Source of the DNA: Butyrivibrio sp. INlla14 | Lineage (GTDB): Bacteria > Bacillota > Clostridia > Lachnospirales > Lachnospiraceae | NCBI RefSeq assembly: GCF_900102515.1 | Contig: NZ_FMVS01000005.1 | Coordinates: 1-64,000 of the forward strand | Length of the DNA stretch: 64,000 bases | Direction of reading: 5' to 3' | In this document: positions 26,919 to 37,018 of the stretch, one piece after another | How the letters are laid out: every line of letters starts with the position of its first letter | How positions within the stretch are numbered: position 1 is the first letter of the stretch | Made by a program: the position numbers and the translations under genes | The notes under the pieces: model-generated | Databases searched by the model: none | What the model saw: the letters and a program-made list of their open reading frames with translations, nothing else | What the model was told of the DNA's origin: nothing

Positions 26919-27132
26919 TTTTCATTTCCTCCCAACAAGGCTTTTTTATTCTATTCTTTATACATTCACCCGCCTTGCTTTGTTTCACACAAATGAAACT
27001 ATATCAAAATATCAACTATTCTAACATAGAAAAATCTTCCAACTATCTGACCACTTTTTGCCACATTAGTTTTTATAGTGTATTATTAAGACGCTGAAAC
27101 ATTTTATTCATTTAGATTATTGGAGAATTATT

Positions 27133-27741
27133 ATGGTAATAAAAAATGTAAATCTTGAGACAGTGTGCGGAATCACCAGTACTCTTCCTGACAATATTCA
27201 TCCTGAATTTGCCTTTGCAGGTAAGAGTAATGTTGGTAAGAGCTCACTTATAAACGGGATCATGAACCGCAAGAACTATGCCAGAACCTCTCAGGAACCA
27301 GGCAAGACTCAGACCATCAATTACTACAACATAAATGATGAGTTCTATCTTGTGGATCTTCCAGGATATGGCTTTGCAAGAGTCCCTGAGAAGGTCAAGG
27401 AGCAGTGGGGCAAGATGATTGAGAACTACCTTCACACTTCCAAACAGCTCCTTAGAGTATTTCTTTTAATAGATATAAGGCACGAGCCTTCAGCCAATGA
27501 TGTTCAGATGTACAAATGGATTGTTCATCAGGGCTTCCAGCCAGTCATCATAGCTACTAAATCTGACAAGATCAAAAAGTCCCAGCATGAGAAGCACCTT
27601 AACATGCTCAGAAACACCCTTGGACTTCCTGATGAGATCAAGATTTTCCCTTACTCAGCCCTGTCCAAAGAGGGCCGTCAGGAAATATATGATTTCATGG
27701 ATGAGCTTCTTGCTGAGGCAGCAAACACATCAGAAGCGTGA
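27133..27741 (+). CDS. engB: Ribosome biogenesis GTPase EngB/YsxC
   Basis: 202 residues. G1 AGKSNVGKSS, G2-region QEPGKTQTIN, G3 DLPGYG, G4 ATKSDK and G5 SALSKEG are all present and ordered. Assists late assembly of the large ribosomal subunit. GGAG precedes the ATG by 8 nt. The normal clpX-lon-engB neighbourhood is not seen, but clpX is 4 kb away. Confidence 0.96.
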   Translation: MVIKNVNLETVCGITSTLPDNIHPEFAFAGKSNVGKSSLINGIMNRKNYARTSQEPGKTQTINYYNINDEFYLVDLPGYGFARVPEKVKEQWGKMIENYLHTSKQLLRVFLLIDIRHEPSANDVQMYKWIVHQGFQPVIIATKSDKIKKSQHEKHLNMLRNTLGLPDEIKIFPYSALSKEGRQEIYDFMDELLAEAANTSEA

Positions 27742-27830
27742 TAACTTTTCAAACTATAATCCGCATAATCTTATAGTGTAAAAATGACACTAAATTAAAA
27801 TTATAGAACTAAAATCAAAGACTTACCTCT

Positions 27831-27877
27831 TTTAAACTTATAGCAGTATTGCGTGGTATACAAAAGTTTAAAGGAGG
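27831..27877 (+). promoter_or_regulatory. Leader hairpin abutting the ribosome binding site of the GH16 gene
   Basis: TTTAAACTT (27831-27839) pairs with AAGTTTAAA (27864-27872), and the right arm touches GGAGG at 27873-27877. It could tune translation or protect the messenger 5' end. Confidence 0.45.
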
Positions 27878-27886
27878 TATTTTTGT

Positions 27887-30800
27887 ATGAAAAAGAGAAA
27901 TCTAAGGGGGCGCCTTGCAATTGCAGTTGCTTTTGCCCTCTCCTTGTCGTCTCTTACGACAACAAGTCTTCAGGTCCTGGCTTATCAGGGGCCTGTCAAT
28001 GAGTCTTTATCACTTCCCTTTGGTCAGGTAGCAGATTATGACCAGGAAAAAGGTATTGGCTTTGTCTGGGGCGCAGCAGGATATGATCTGTATACCGTTA
28101 CTATTTCCTGTGCTGCAAATGGATATGAGAAAGTCTACCCTGATCAGGAACTTGGCTATCACTGGTATCCTGATGAGTACGCTGACGGAGTATACCTTAT
28201 AGAGCTCCAGGGCCAAAGAGATGGTGAGCTATCAGGAGCTGTTACAGCAACCGTGACAGTGGGAAATCCAGAAGTAACACCTGGCACAGAAACACCTGGT
28301 CCCGGGGAAGGAGATATTCCAGTAGAACCTGGAACTGGTGAAGGCGGTGAAACTCCAACTGATCCAGGAGCAGGAGAAGGTAGCGAAACTCCTCCGGAAG
28401 AACATCAGATCAAAGAAGGGGCTATAAGCCTTGCTGATGCCACATCAGAACTATATGTTGGAAGTGACTGGGCCGGCGTTAATGCAAATATCAAGGAAAC
28501 TGGCACCACAGCTCTTATCACCACTTCAAGCTATGGCTGGAATGGAGAGTGGGGTCTTCAGTACATAATTAAAGATCTTGGGCTTAGCGTTGGTGAAACC
28601 TATACTCTTTCTGTGGATCTTACATCTTCCATAAATAAAAAAGCCCTTATTAAACTGGACGACTCAGGTCAGATATATGAATTTATAGACCTTCAGGCTG
28701 GCAAGACCTATGAATACACTGCATCAGCTACAATTTCCGAGCTTGCTAACAACACTCTTTTTATTGCGCTTGGACAAATGCAGGGTGAAGCAGCGAACCT
28801 TAGCGGAACTATTCTTATAGAAAACCTCAGGATATGTGACTCTGAAGGCAATTACATATCCCTCTCAGGCGGATCTGCTAATGGGTCCAAGGGCCTTGAA
28901 TATGATTTTTCCGCAGAGGACAACGCACTCTTTGACTATGCTGATCCAGGCCTTTCCAAAGAAGGCTATGACCTTATCTGGTCAGATGAATTTGATGGTA
29001 ACTATACAACATCTAATATAGACAGTCAGACCGGCCTGAATCTCGATAACTGGGGATATCAGCTGGGTGATGGAACAACAGACTGTGGCAACTACGGCTG
29101 GGGCAATAATGAGCTTGAGTGTTACACCAATGATGCCAAAAACATCTCTGTAAACGAAGACCTTGATGGAGATGGTTTCGGAGATGGACTTCTTCGTATC
29201 ACTGCGTCATATGAAGAAAATGGCTACAACTATGCTGCAGAGAGCAAAAAGAGCTATACCTCAGCAAGAATCCGTACAACAACCGCTTCGAAAGAGCTAT
29301 TTAACAGCACCTACGGCTATATAGAAGGCAGAATATCTCTTCCTCAGACAAAAGGAGCATGGCCTGCTTTCTGGATGCTTCCACAGAGCACAGAGATCTA
29401 CGGCGGCTGGCCTGTATCAGGGGAAATAGATATCCTGGAAACAACAGGTACTCAAACTAACCAGGCCTGCTCAACACTTCACTGGGGTGTTCCAAGCCAC
29501 GTATACAAGGGAAGCGGCTACACAGCACTTGATTCAGACATCAGATACTTCCACACCTACGCTGTAGACTGGGAACCAGGCAGAATGACCTTCTACTATG
29601 ATGGAAAAGAAATCTATTCTTCCTCAAACTGGTCAAGTGCAATCTCAGGAGCTTCTGATTCTCTTGGCTTTGATGCTCCTTTCGATGCGCCATTTTACAT
29701 GATCCTAAATCTCGCCGTAGACAGCGGTCAGTTCGGCGGATCAGCCAACAAAGCTGATTTCCAGGATGATATAAACATGTACGTTGACTATATCCGCTGC
29801 TATCAAAAGACTGAAGGCTACGCAGACTCTGTCACAAGATCTGTTGATGGAAGCGTCCGTGATGACTGGTCTGATCAAGCCGGCGTAAATCAGATTGCAG
29901 ATCTATCAACTGATAATCTTGATACTGTAGGCGGTGGACATGATGATAATGCTGCAAAAGATTCTGGAAAGTGGTTCCTCTCATATCAGTCAGATGCAGC
30001 AGCAACTGCAGAAGCTGTAACAGATGATAAGGGCCAGACCTGGGCAAAGATAAATGTTAACGGCCAGGGAAGTCAGGACTACGGCGTGCAACTTATCGGC
30101 CATTACAACGCCAAGGCAGGATACGTCTATAGGGTTTCCTTTGATTCCTACGCTTCTGGCGCCCTTGTAGGTAAGCAGGTAAACTGCGATTCCAAGGAAT
30201 ATGCAGGCTGGAGTACCTATGGCATCCAGGCCTTTAATCTGACTGATACACCAGCTCGCAATTCCTTCATCTTTGCACAGTCAGAAGATTTCGACAACTG
30301 CCGAATTGAATTCAATGTAGGTGGACAGGCTACCGGCTCAGTATATATTTCAAATGTTAAGGTTGAAATAGTTGATCCAGCACTTATAGGAACAACAGAT
30401 CCAAGCGGCGTACACGGAGTCCTTGCTGATGGCAACATGATCTTTAACGGAACCTTTGATCAGGGTAACAACCACGTAGGATACTGGACTACACTAGATA
30501 ATACTAAGCTTTTAGTTCCAAGATACACTCTGTCAGCTTTAAGGGACAGCGATGTAAGAGTCAAGGATATCGCTTCCATGACCAACTACGAGAACATTCC
30601 TGACGGCATTAAGTACTACGAAAGAAGAGGTCAGATTTCTTCTGAGAATGGCTCTGTGCCTACAATTTATCAGAGCGGCATCAAGATGACTGCTGATACT
30701 TACACTATCTCTTTTGACATGTATTCTGATAATGAAACTGCTGTTAAGGCTTCCATCCGTGAAGTTGTAACAGATGAGAATGGTGGTCAGACTCTCGGAA

Positions 30801-32008
30801 AAGAGCTTGGTAATGCCAAGGCTTCATATTCAAATGCTGGAAACATAAAGAGATATAGCTTGTCAGTCACCACAGATGAAGACCTGGACAACGGCGCAGT
30901 TGTTCTTACCTTCGCAAAGGGAAGTAGTGTCCAGATTGACAATGTAACAATGCGTGGCGCTAATCAGGTTTCCGTAGTTGACGAAAATCCAGTTAATGAA
31001 AATACCACTTTCACAGGCGACAGCGGCGCAGGTTCAGCTATAGCAATTGAGACTGATGCAGCAAATACTTACAGCATGACGGGAATTGCAAGCGGTTCAA
31101 CCTGGTATTCACCACAGATAGGAAGCAGCAATTTCTCTGTTATGGCGGGCCTACAGTACAAGCTGTCCATGGACTGCAAGATAACAGGAAACAGCAACAA
31201 CACCTTTAAATATATCGTTCAGCAAAACGGCGGAAACTGGATAGTTGTTCAGGATGTAGTCCAGGTTAACTTAAATGATCTTACAGCTACTGATGATGGT
31301 TTCTATCATTATGAAACTGTATTTACTGCAGGTGCTTCCCTGGATGACTGTCACTTAAACTTTGGTTTCGGTGACAGCGCAGCAACTGGAGACATGACTT
31401 TTAGCTTTAAAAATGTATCAATGACTCTGGTAAAAGAAACATCTGAAGGCGGAGATTCCGATAACGACGATGAGCTTGGAGACGACATCTTTGAGCCTGT
31501 TCCTACAGAGCCAACACAGCCTTCAGAACCAGAAGTACCAGAAAATCCTGAAATCCCAGAAGCACCAGCAGGATCTTTTGTTACTAAGTGGGGTTCAACC
31601 TACTATGTCCTCGAGGACGGCAGCAAATATTCAGGAATGTTGACTTATGAAGGAGATACCTACTACTTCAAGGCAAAGGGCACTATGGTAAAAAGTGATT
31701 ATGTCACTACAGATGATGGCAAGTACTACTTTGATAGCGAAGGCCACATGGTTACTGGCTTTATGACAAAGTGGGGTTCTAAATATTTCTTTGACAAAAA
31801 GGGCCTTATGCAAGTGGATGCCCTCATCGATGTAGACGGATACACCTATTATGCTAATGAAAAAGGTCATATCGTTGTTAGCAGCTTTGTTGATCTTGAA
31901 GATGGAAGACACTATTTTGACGGCGATGGACACATGGTAAAGGATCGCACCATCACAAAATGGCTTAAGAAATACACCTTTGATGAGAACGGAGTTCTTA
32001 TTAACTAA
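27887..32008 (+). CDS. Secreted multidomain GH16 beta-glucanase with wall-binding repeats
   Basis: 1373 residues. A signal peptide (1 to about 32) is followed by an Ig-like region, a Pro/Gly/Glu linker with repeated PGTGEG-type units (about 128-178), a carbohydrate-binding-like domain (180-335), the GH16 catalytic domain (about 355-640), three more beta-sandwich carbohydrate-binding-like domains (about 650-1155), a Pro/Glu linker, and five to six C-terminal cell-wall-binding repeats (about 1205-1373, e.g. YYFDSEGHMVTGFMTKWGSKY). GH16 catalytic motif GEIDILE: Glu513 nucleophile, Asp515, Glu518 acid/base. Domain order suggests a surface-bound endo-beta-1,3(4)-glucanase for plant or fungal glucans. 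Exact specificity cannot be read. Confidence 0.93.
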   Translation: MKKRNLRGRLAIAVAFALSLSSLTTTSLQVLAYQGPVNESLSLPFGQVADYDQEKGIGFVWGAAGYDLYTVTISCAANGYEKVYPDQELGYHWYPDEYADGVYLIELQGQRDGELSGAVTATVTVGNPEVTPGTETPGPGEGDIPVEPGTGEGGETPTDPGAGEGSETPPEEHQIKEGAISLADATSELYVGSDWAGVNANIKETGTTALITTSSYGWNGEWGLQYIIKDLGLSVGETYTLSVDLTSSINKKALIKLDDSGQIYEFIDLQAGKTYEYTASATISELANNTLFIALGQMQGEAANLSGTILIENLRICDSEGNYISLSGGSANGSKGLEYDFSAEDNALFDYADPGLSKEGYDLIWSDEFDGNYTTSNIDSQTGLNLDNWGYQLGDGTTDCGNYGWGNNELECYTNDAKNISVNEDLDGDGFGDGLLRITASYEENGYNYAAESKKSYTSARIRTTTASKELFNSTYGYIEGRISLPQTKGAWPAFWMLPQSTEIYGGWPVSGEIDILETTGTQTNQACSTLHWGVPSHVYKGSGYTALDSDIRYFHTYAVDWEPGRMTFYYDGKEIYSSSNWSSAISGASDSLGFDAPFDAPFYMILNLAVDSGQFGGSANKADFQDDINMYVDYIRCYQKTEGYADSVTRSVDGSVRDDWSDQAGVNQIADLSTDNLDTVGGGHDDNAAKDSGKWFLSYQSDAAATAEAVTDDKGQTWAKINVNGQGSQDYGVQLIGHYNAKAGYVYRVSFDSYASGALVGKQVNCDSKEYAGWSTYGIQAFNLTDTPARNSFIFAQSEDFDNCRIEFNVGGQATGSVYISNVKVEIVDPALIGTTDPSGVHGVLADGNMIFNGTFDQGNNHVGYWTTLDNTKLLVPRYTLSALRDSDVRVKDIASMTNYENIPDGIKYYERRGQISSENGSVPTIYQSGIKMTADTYTISFDMYSDNETAVKASIREVVTDENGGQTLGKELGNAKASYSNAGNIKRYSLSVTTDEDLDNGAVVLTFAKGSSVQIDNVTMRGANQVSVVDENPVNENTTFTGDSGAGSAIAIETDAANTYSMTGIASGSTWYSPQIGSSNFSVMAGLQYKLSMDCKITGNSNNTFKYIVQQNGGNWIVVQDVVQVNLNDLTATDDGFYHYETVFTAGASLDDCHLNFGFGDSAATGDMTFSFKNVSMTLVKETSEGGDSDNDDELGDDIFEPVPTEPTQPSEPEVPENPEIPEAPAGSFVTKWGSTYYVLEDGSKYSGMLTYEGDTYYFKAKGTMVKSDYVTTDDGKYYFDSEGHMVTGFMTKWGSKYFFDKKGLMQVDALIDVDGYTYYANEKGHIVVSSFVDLEDGRHYFDGDGHMVKDRTITKWLKKYTFDENGVLIN

Positions 32009-32013
32009 AGACA

Positions 32014-32057
32014 AAAAGCAATTGGTCTGAGGTTATCCTCATTCCAATTGCTTTTTT
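32014..32057. terminator. Bidirectional terminator between GH16 gene and clpX
   Basis: AAAAAGCAATTGG and CCAATTGCTTTTTT form a strong stem with an inner GAGG/CCTC stem; A and T tracts flank both sides, serving both convergent genes. Confidence 0.9.
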
Positions 32058-32081
32058 ATTATTTAAAATTATTAACTTATC

Positions 32082-33350
32082 TTATTTAGCCTGTTTAAGC
32101 TTCTTCTGATCCTTGTGAACAAGAAGTGGCTGGCTGGTTCCATCAACTGATGCATCTGTGATAACGCACTCGCTGATAGTCTCATCTGATGGAATCTCAT
32201 ACATTACATCCATCATAGTCTTCTCCATGATAGAACGAAGTCCTCTTGCTCCAGTCTCTCTCTCGTAAGCCATCTGAGCTATCTTATGAACAGCCTCATC
32301 CTCGAATGTAAGCTTAACATCATCAAAATCAAAGAGCTTCTGATACTGCTTAACAAGAGCATTCTTGGGCTCTGTAAGGATTCTCATAAGAGCTTCCTTG
32401 GAAAGACCTTCAAGAGTAACTGTAATAGGCACACGTCCTACAAACTCTGGAATAAGACCAAACTTTACAAGATCCTGAGGAGTTACCTCTTTAAGAACCT
32501 CACCGATTTCTCTCTCAGACTTATCTGCTATCTCAGCGTTAAATCCGATTGAATTGCGGTCAAGTCTTGCCTCCACGATCTTATCAAGTCCGTCAAAAGC
32601 ACCACCGCAGATAAAGAGAATATTGCTGGTATCAATCTGTATAAGCTCCTGGTGAGGATGCTTACGTCCACCCTGAGGAGGAACGCTTGCCACAGTACCC
32701 TCTACGATCTTAAGAAGTGCCTGCTGAACGCCTTCACCTGAAACATCACGTGTTATAGACACATTCTCGCTCTTCTTGGTGATCTTATCGATCTCATCGA
32801 TATATACGATTCCGTACTGAGCTCTCTCGATATCATAATCTGCATTCTGGATAAGCTTAAGGAGAATATTCTCAACGTCCTCACCTACATATCCAGCCTC
32901 TGTAAGAGTAGTAGCATCTGCAATAGCAAATGGTACATTGATGATCTTGGCAAGAGTCTGTGCAAGATATGTCTTACCAGATCCTGTTGGTCCGATCATA
33001 ATGATGTTACTCTTCTGAAGTTCAACATCATTCTTGTCTTCATTCTTGGGAGCAAGAACTCTCTTGTAATGATTGTAAACAGATACAGCCAAAACCTTTT
33101 TAGCTTCGTCCTGTCCGATTACATATTCATCAAGGAAGTTCCTGATCTCTGCAGGCTTGAGGAGGTTGATCTGCTGGTCTCTGCCTGTAACAGGTTCATC
33201 CTCAAATTCTTCCTCAATAATATCTGCACAAATGTCTACGCACTCGTCACAGATGTAAACCCCTGCAGGTCCTGCTATTAACTTTTTAACCTGATCCTGT
33301 GTCTTGTTACAAAAAGAGCACCTGATCTCACCGGAATTCTTTCCTGCCAT
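32082..33350 (-). CDS. clpX: ATP-dependent Clp protease ATP-binding subunit ClpX
   Basis: 422 residues. Zinc-binding domain with Cys11, Cys14, Cys34 and Cys37 (CSFC...CDEC), Walker A GPTGSGKT, pore loop GYVGEDV, Walker [11 protein letters not shown]. Unfolds substrates for ClpP. Order tig-clpP-clpX is the usual one in Firmicutes. Confidence 0.98.
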   Translation of the reverse strand: MAGKNSGEIRCSFCNKTQDQVKKLIAGPAGVYICDECVDICADIIEEEFEDEPVTGRDQQINLLKPAEIRNFLDEYVIGQDEAKKVLAVSVYNHYKRVLAPKNEDKNDVELQKSNIIMIGPTGSGKTYLAQTLAKIINVPFAIADATTLTEAGYVGEDVENILLKLIQNADYDIERAQYGIVYIDEIDKITKKSENVSITRDVSGEGVQQALLKIVEGTVASVPPQGGRKHPHQELIQIDTSNILFICGGAFDGLDKIVEARLDRNSIGFNAEIADKSEREIGEVLKEVTPQDLVKFGLIPEFVGRVPITVTLEGLSKEALMRILTEPKNALVKQYQKLFDFDDVKLTFEDEAVHKIAQMAYERETGARGLRSIMEKTMMDVMYEIPSDETISECVITDASVDGTSQPLLVHKDQKKLKQAK

Positions 33351-33387
33351 TATTAGTCCTCATTTCTAATATAAAATGCCTTCTTAA

Positions 33388-33993
33388 TTACTTCTTGTCA
33401 TCCTTCTCAGATGGACGATTCTCAATGATTGAATCGATAAGGCCATAATCAAGAGCCTCCTGAGCTGAAAGCCAGTTATCTCTCTCAGTATCAGCAGCTA
33501 CCTGCTCGTATGTCTTGCCACAGTTTGCAGCAAGCATTCTGTTCATCTTCTCTTTAGTCTTGAGAATGTGCTTGGCAGCGATTTCAATCTCTGTAGCCTG
33601 GCCCTGTGTTCCACCAAGTGGCTGATGAATCATAACTTCTGCATTAGGAAGAGCCATTCTCTTACCCTTTGCTCCGCCTGCAAGAAGGAAAGCACCCATG
33701 CTGGCAGCCATTCCGATACAGATTGTGCTAACATCACACTTGATGTAGTTCATAGTATCGTAAATAGCCATACCGGAAGAAATCTCTCCTCCAGGGCTGT
33801 TGATGTACATGTGGATATCCTTGTTAGGATCTTCCGCCTCAAGGAAAAGGAGCTGAGCCACGATTGTGCTGGCTGAAGCTGCATTAACCTCTTCTCCCAA
33901 AAATACAATTCTTTCTTTTAAAAGTCTGGAGTAGATATCATAGGATCTCTCTCCACGGCTTGTCTGTTCAATGACGTAAGGTATTAAACTCAT
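33388..33993 (-). CDS. clpP: ATP-dependent Clp protease proteolytic subunit ClpP
   Basis: 201 residues, full length. Ser98 in GMAASMGAF and His123 in VMIHQPLGG with Asp further on form the catalytic triad. Forms a tetradecamer with ClpX or another Clp ATPase. AAAGGAAG precedes the ATG. TATAAT on the minus strand at 34050-34055 may give clpP its own promoter. Confidence 0.98.
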   Translation of the reverse strand: MSLIPYVIEQTSRGERSYDIYSRLLKERIVFLGEEVNAASASTIVAQLLFLEAEDPNKDIHMYINSPGGEISSGMAIYDTMNYIKCDVSTICIGMAASMGAFLLAGGAKGKRMALPNAEVMIHQPLGGTQGQATEIEIAAKHILKTKEKMNRMLAANCGKTYEQVAADTERDNWLSAQEALDYGLIDSIIENRPSEKDDKK

Positions 33994-34150
33994 ATCTGTC
34001 TTCCTTTCATCTTACTGTAATGGCAAATGCAAAAGCACATACCAATTACATTATAATTTAATTATTGATTTTTTTAAAGTCTTTAGCACTTACGAGCAAT
34101 ACTACGCTACAATTAGATTTTATGCAACCTTTATTTTATTAAAAAACTAT

Positions 34151-34184
34151 GAAAAGCGCGAGGACGTATGACCATCCTCGCGCC
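34151..34184 (-). terminator. Terminator after trigger factor gene
   Basis: GCGCGAGGA pairs with TCCTCGCGC around a 10-nt loop; on the minus strand TTTTC follows. It could make clpP depend partly on its own promoter. Confidence 0.75.
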
Positions 34185-34214
34185 TTATATATTCATTGCG
34201 TCAAAAGATATGAC

Positions 34215-35681
34215 TTAAGCCTCTTCTTCTGTCTTCTTCTTTCTAGTTGTTCTCTTAGGCTTCTCTTCAGCTGTAGCATCATCTGCAGCCTTCTTAGTTG
34301 TCTTTCTTGTAGTTGTCTTCTTAGCTGGCTTCTCCTCAGCGTCCTTGTCAGCTGCTGCCTTCTTGGTAGTAGTCTTCTTGGCTGCTGCCTTCTTGGCACC
34401 TTCCTTAACATTCTCTACAAGGAAATCAGCTGCCTTCTGAACTGTGAGATCCTCACGCATTGTCTTAAGCTCGCCTTCACCCATAAGACCCTTAAGCTTG
34501 TCTGCATCCATCTTGTACTGCTCAGCCATTTTAGCAAGCTCTGCCTCGAAGTCATCATCAGAAACTGTGATCTTCTCAGCTTCTGCAACTGCCTCAAGAA
34601 CAAGTCTAGCCTGAATTCTCTCGATAGCCTGAGGTCTAACCTGCTCAAGCATCTTGTCAACTGTGTTGCCTGTGTACTGCATGTACTGATCGAAGTTCAT
34701 ACCCTGCATCTGAAGTCTCTGTGCAAAGTCATTAACGATCTGTCTCTGCTGAGTCTCGATCATAGCCTCAGGAAGCTCCATCTCTGAATCTTCGATAACA
34801 GCCTTAACTACGAGATCCTCTCTGTTAGCCTTCTCAGAAGCTGTCTTGCGCTCTACGAGCTTGTTCTTAACATCTTCCTTGTACTCAGCAAGTGTATCGA
34901 AATCAGATACATCTGAAGCGAACTCATCATTGAGCTCTGGAAGCTCCTTAGCCTTGATAGCCTTAACTGTGCACTTGAAAGTAGCAGCCTTACCAGCAAG
35001 ATCCTCTGCCTGGTAATCCTCAGGGAATGTTACGTTAACATCGCCTTCCTTGCCAATTTCAAATCCGATAAGCTGCTCCTCGAATCCAGGAATGAATGAA
35101 CCTGAACCGATTGTAAGAGGATAATCTGTTCCCTTACCGCCCTGGAAAGCAACTCCATCTACAAATCCTTCAAAATCAAGAGTTACGATATCGTTGTTCT
35201 CAACTGCTCTATCTGTAACATCGATTGTTCTAGCGTTAGTGTTGCGCTGCTTGTCGATCTCAGCATCAACTTCCTCGTCTGTAACTTCTACGTCCATCTT
35301 AGGAACTTCTACACCCTTATATTTTCCGAGCTTAACTGGTGGCTTAAGAGCTACCTCAGCTGTAAAGATGAAGTCCTTACCAGCCTCAAGCTGCTCAACG
35401 TCAATCTTAGGTGAAGATACAACGCTCTCGCCGCACTCTTCTACTGCCTTAGGATACTCTTCCTCGATGAGCTCGTTAGCTGCATCTTCGTAGAATACTC
35501 CCTTGCCATACATCTGCTCGATCATCTTACGAGGAGCCTTACCCTTACGGAATCCAGGAAGCTGGATCTTGTTCTTATTCTTCTCATATGCCTTCTGCAA
35601 AGCCTTCTCAAGCTGATCTGCAGAAACTGTGATTTTAAGCTTAGCCATGCTCTTCTCGAGCTTCTCTACTGTTACGCTCAT
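34215..35681 (-). CDS. tig: Trigger factor with Lys/Ala/Thr-rich C-terminal extension
   Basis: 488 residues versus about 430 in typical trigger factors. The ribosome-binding signature GFRKGKAPRKMIEQMYG is near 44-60, the FKBP-like isomerase domain spans about 150-245, and the chaperone arms follow. Residues about 425-488 are an added low-complexity tail of KK, AA, TT and EE blocks resembling histone-H1-like tails. Ribosome-bound folding chaperone and prolyl isomerase. AGGAGG lies upstream. Confidence 0.96.
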   Translation of the reverse strand: MSVTVEKLEKSMAKLKITVSADQLEKALQKAYEKNKNKIQLPGFRKGKAPRKMIEQMYGKGVFYEDAANELIEEEYPKAVEECGESVVSSPKIDVEQLEAGKDFIFTAEVALKPPVKLGKYKGVEVPKMDVEVTDEEVDAEIDKQRNTNARTIDVTDRAVENNDIVTLDFEGFVDGVAFQGGKGTDYPLTIGSGSFIPGFEEQLIGFEIGKEGDVNVTFPEDYQAEDLAGKAATFKCTVKAIKAKELPELNDEFASDVSDFDTLAEYKEDVKNKLVERKTASEKANREDLVVKAVIEDSEMELPEAMIETQQRQIVNDFAQRLQMQGMNFDQYMQYTGNTVDKMLEQVRPQAIERIQARLVLEAVAEAEKITVSDDDFEAELAKMAEQYKMDADKLKGLMGEGELKTMREDLTVQKAADFLVENVKEGAKKAAAKKTTTKKAAADKDAEEKPAKKTTTRKTTKKAADDATAEEKPKRTTRKKKTEEEA

Positions 35682-35737
35682 GTTACTATTGTTTCCTCCT
35701 AAAAAAGTCTACGCCCTTTTGGGCACAATCGGTTTAC

Positions 35738-35766
35738 ATCATAACATAATATTGTTTTTCATTCAA
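35738..35766 (-). promoter_or_regulatory. Promoter of tig
   Basis: On the minus strand TTGAAT (35761-35766), a 17-bp spacer and TATGAT (35738-35743) fit a housekeeping promoter, 60 bp before the tig ATG. Confidence 0.6.
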
Positions 35767-35772
35767 CAAAAA

Positions 35773-35812
35773 TGTGACGATATCTTCATATTATTTCTGA
35801 GATATCGTCACA
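35773..35812 (-). terminator. Terminator of the 110-residue hypothetical gene
   Basis: TGTGACGATATC and GATATCGTCACA form a perfect 12-bp stem with a 16-nt loop; five T follow on the minus strand. It lies just upstream of the tig promoter. Confidence 0.85.
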
Positions 35813-35862
35813 TCTTATAAATTCCTATCATTATATTACTAATATAAAATGCTCTAGCTCTG

Positions 35863-36195
35863 TCAGCCTACTGACTTCTTGGCCTTTACTGCCTTAAGCG
35901 CTGCCTTAACATTTGGATCCTGTGACATTCTGATGGCATCTATTGCGCACTGATAAATCTGCACCATCTGCTGTGCCTGAAGAGAAGTATTTCTACTATA
36001 TTTCTCTTTCATCCCCATAAAATACGTCATCGCCTGATTAGCAACATTCTGAGAAACATCGTGTTCCTTGCAATATAGAGTTCCTGTCTTGGCATTATAT
36101 CTTGACTTGGATGTTCCGTTCCCCACATTTGTTCCAACTTTTCCAGCCCCCATTGAAGCCGCAAGCTGATTTATAAGCTCTGCCCTGTTACTCAT
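35863..36195 (-). CDS. Hypothetical 110-residue protein
   Basis: Basic, largely helical protein beginning MSNRAELINQLAASMGAGK with a Gly/Asn/Ser-rich segment (VGTNVGNGTSKSRYN) and a helical second half (LQAQQMVQIYQCAIDAIRMS). No signal peptide or membrane helix, no family recognised. A monocistronic unit with its own terminator; an AGGA site precedes the ATG. The composition is consistent with its neighbours. Confidence 0.6.
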   Translation of the reverse strand: MSNRAELINQLAASMGAGKVGTNVGNGTSKSRYNAKTGTLYCKEHDVSQNVANQAMTYFMGMKEKYSRNTSLQAQQMVQIYQCAIDAIRMSQDPNVKAALKAVKAKKSVG

Positions 36196-36420
36196 TTATT
36201 ATGTCCTGCCCTTCATATCTTTCATTCATTTTCTTCTAATTATTCGCAGGGATATTTATACTACAGGAAAAGAGTGAAATAAACCCAATACACAAAATCT
36301 ATACATTTATCTATGAGTAGCACAAAAAATATTTAAGGCAACTTTTTCTATTGTTTATTATTAACAAAATTCCGTGAAATTATAATTCTAAAATAGAAGC
36401 AACTATTGAAATAAAATATT

Positions 36421-36969
36421 TCATACCTTCTCAATGCTCATCTGAGAATTACTATATTTCCTGTTGCCAGTCACATCCTCGTCAAACCAAGCTGCCGGAT
36501 GATAGTTTCTGGCTGCCTCCTCAGAAGGAAACTCAACCTCAGCAAGGATTCTTCCCTCAAAGGGCGCCTTGAAAATATCTAGCTCAATCTTGATTTCGCC
36601 CTTTTTTATCTGTTCCTTTAAATCTGGATTAGCTTCCAGATATTCTGCAGAAAACGCATCCTCATTTAAAGGGATCAGATATCTCTTTTTCCTGATAAAA
36701 TTTCCATCAGCCTTCAAAACCATATGCTCATAGCTTGCCTTATCAAGTGGCATATTGTACTCAAGCTGGCCAATATTCTCACTCTTTTTATCAGCAAAAG
36801 AGCTGTCTGGAGTTCCTTTATACGTCATATAGTAAATATCATCCTGGCGCCTTACCCTGATAGCAGGATGCACATTAAGATACCCCTGCTCAATCTCATG
36901 AAATGGATATTTGTCCAGGTCAAAAGATATCTCTTTTACCGTAAATTTCTTCTCAATTTCAATTCCCAT
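36421..36969 (-). CDS. CYTH domain protein (triphosphate tunnel metalloenzyme-like)
   Basis: 182 residues. MGIEIEKKF carries the ExExK signature of CYTH enzymes; later IRVRRQDDIYYMTYKG and RKKRYLIP and ELDIF supply strands of the tunnel with alternating charged residues. Members hydrolyse inorganic or organic triphosphates or make cAMP; exact activity unknown. I chose the ATG at 36969 (GAGGG just before it) over a TTG at 36981. Its ribosome binding site overlaps the tail of the upstream terminator. Confidence 0.88.
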   Translation of the reverse strand: MGIEIEKKFTVKEISFDLDKYPFHEIEQGYLNVHPAIRVRRQDDIYYMTYKGTPDSSFADKKSENIGQLEYNMPLDKASYEHMVLKADGNFIRKKRYLIPLNEDAFSAEYLEANPDLKEQIKKGEIKIELDIFKAPFEGRILAEVEFPSEEAARNYHPAAWFDEDVTGNRKYSNSQMSIEKV

Positions 36970-36985
36970 ACTAGCCCTCAAAAAT

Positions 36986-37008
36986 AGGGAGTGATCCTAT
37001 CACTCCCT
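36986..37008 (-). terminator. Terminator of the PNPOx-like gene
   Basis: AGGGAGTGAT and ATCACTCCCT form a perfect 10-bp stem with a 3-nt loop and ATTTTTG on the minus strand; it sits within 20 bp of the CYTH start. Confidence 0.8.
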
Positions 37009-37018
37009 ACACTCATCA

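Noticed and set aside
34149..34787. 212-residue plus-strand Leu/Ser/Cys-rich frame
   Set aside because: It is the mirror of the Lys/Ala-rich trigger factor tail; low complexity and no start signal.
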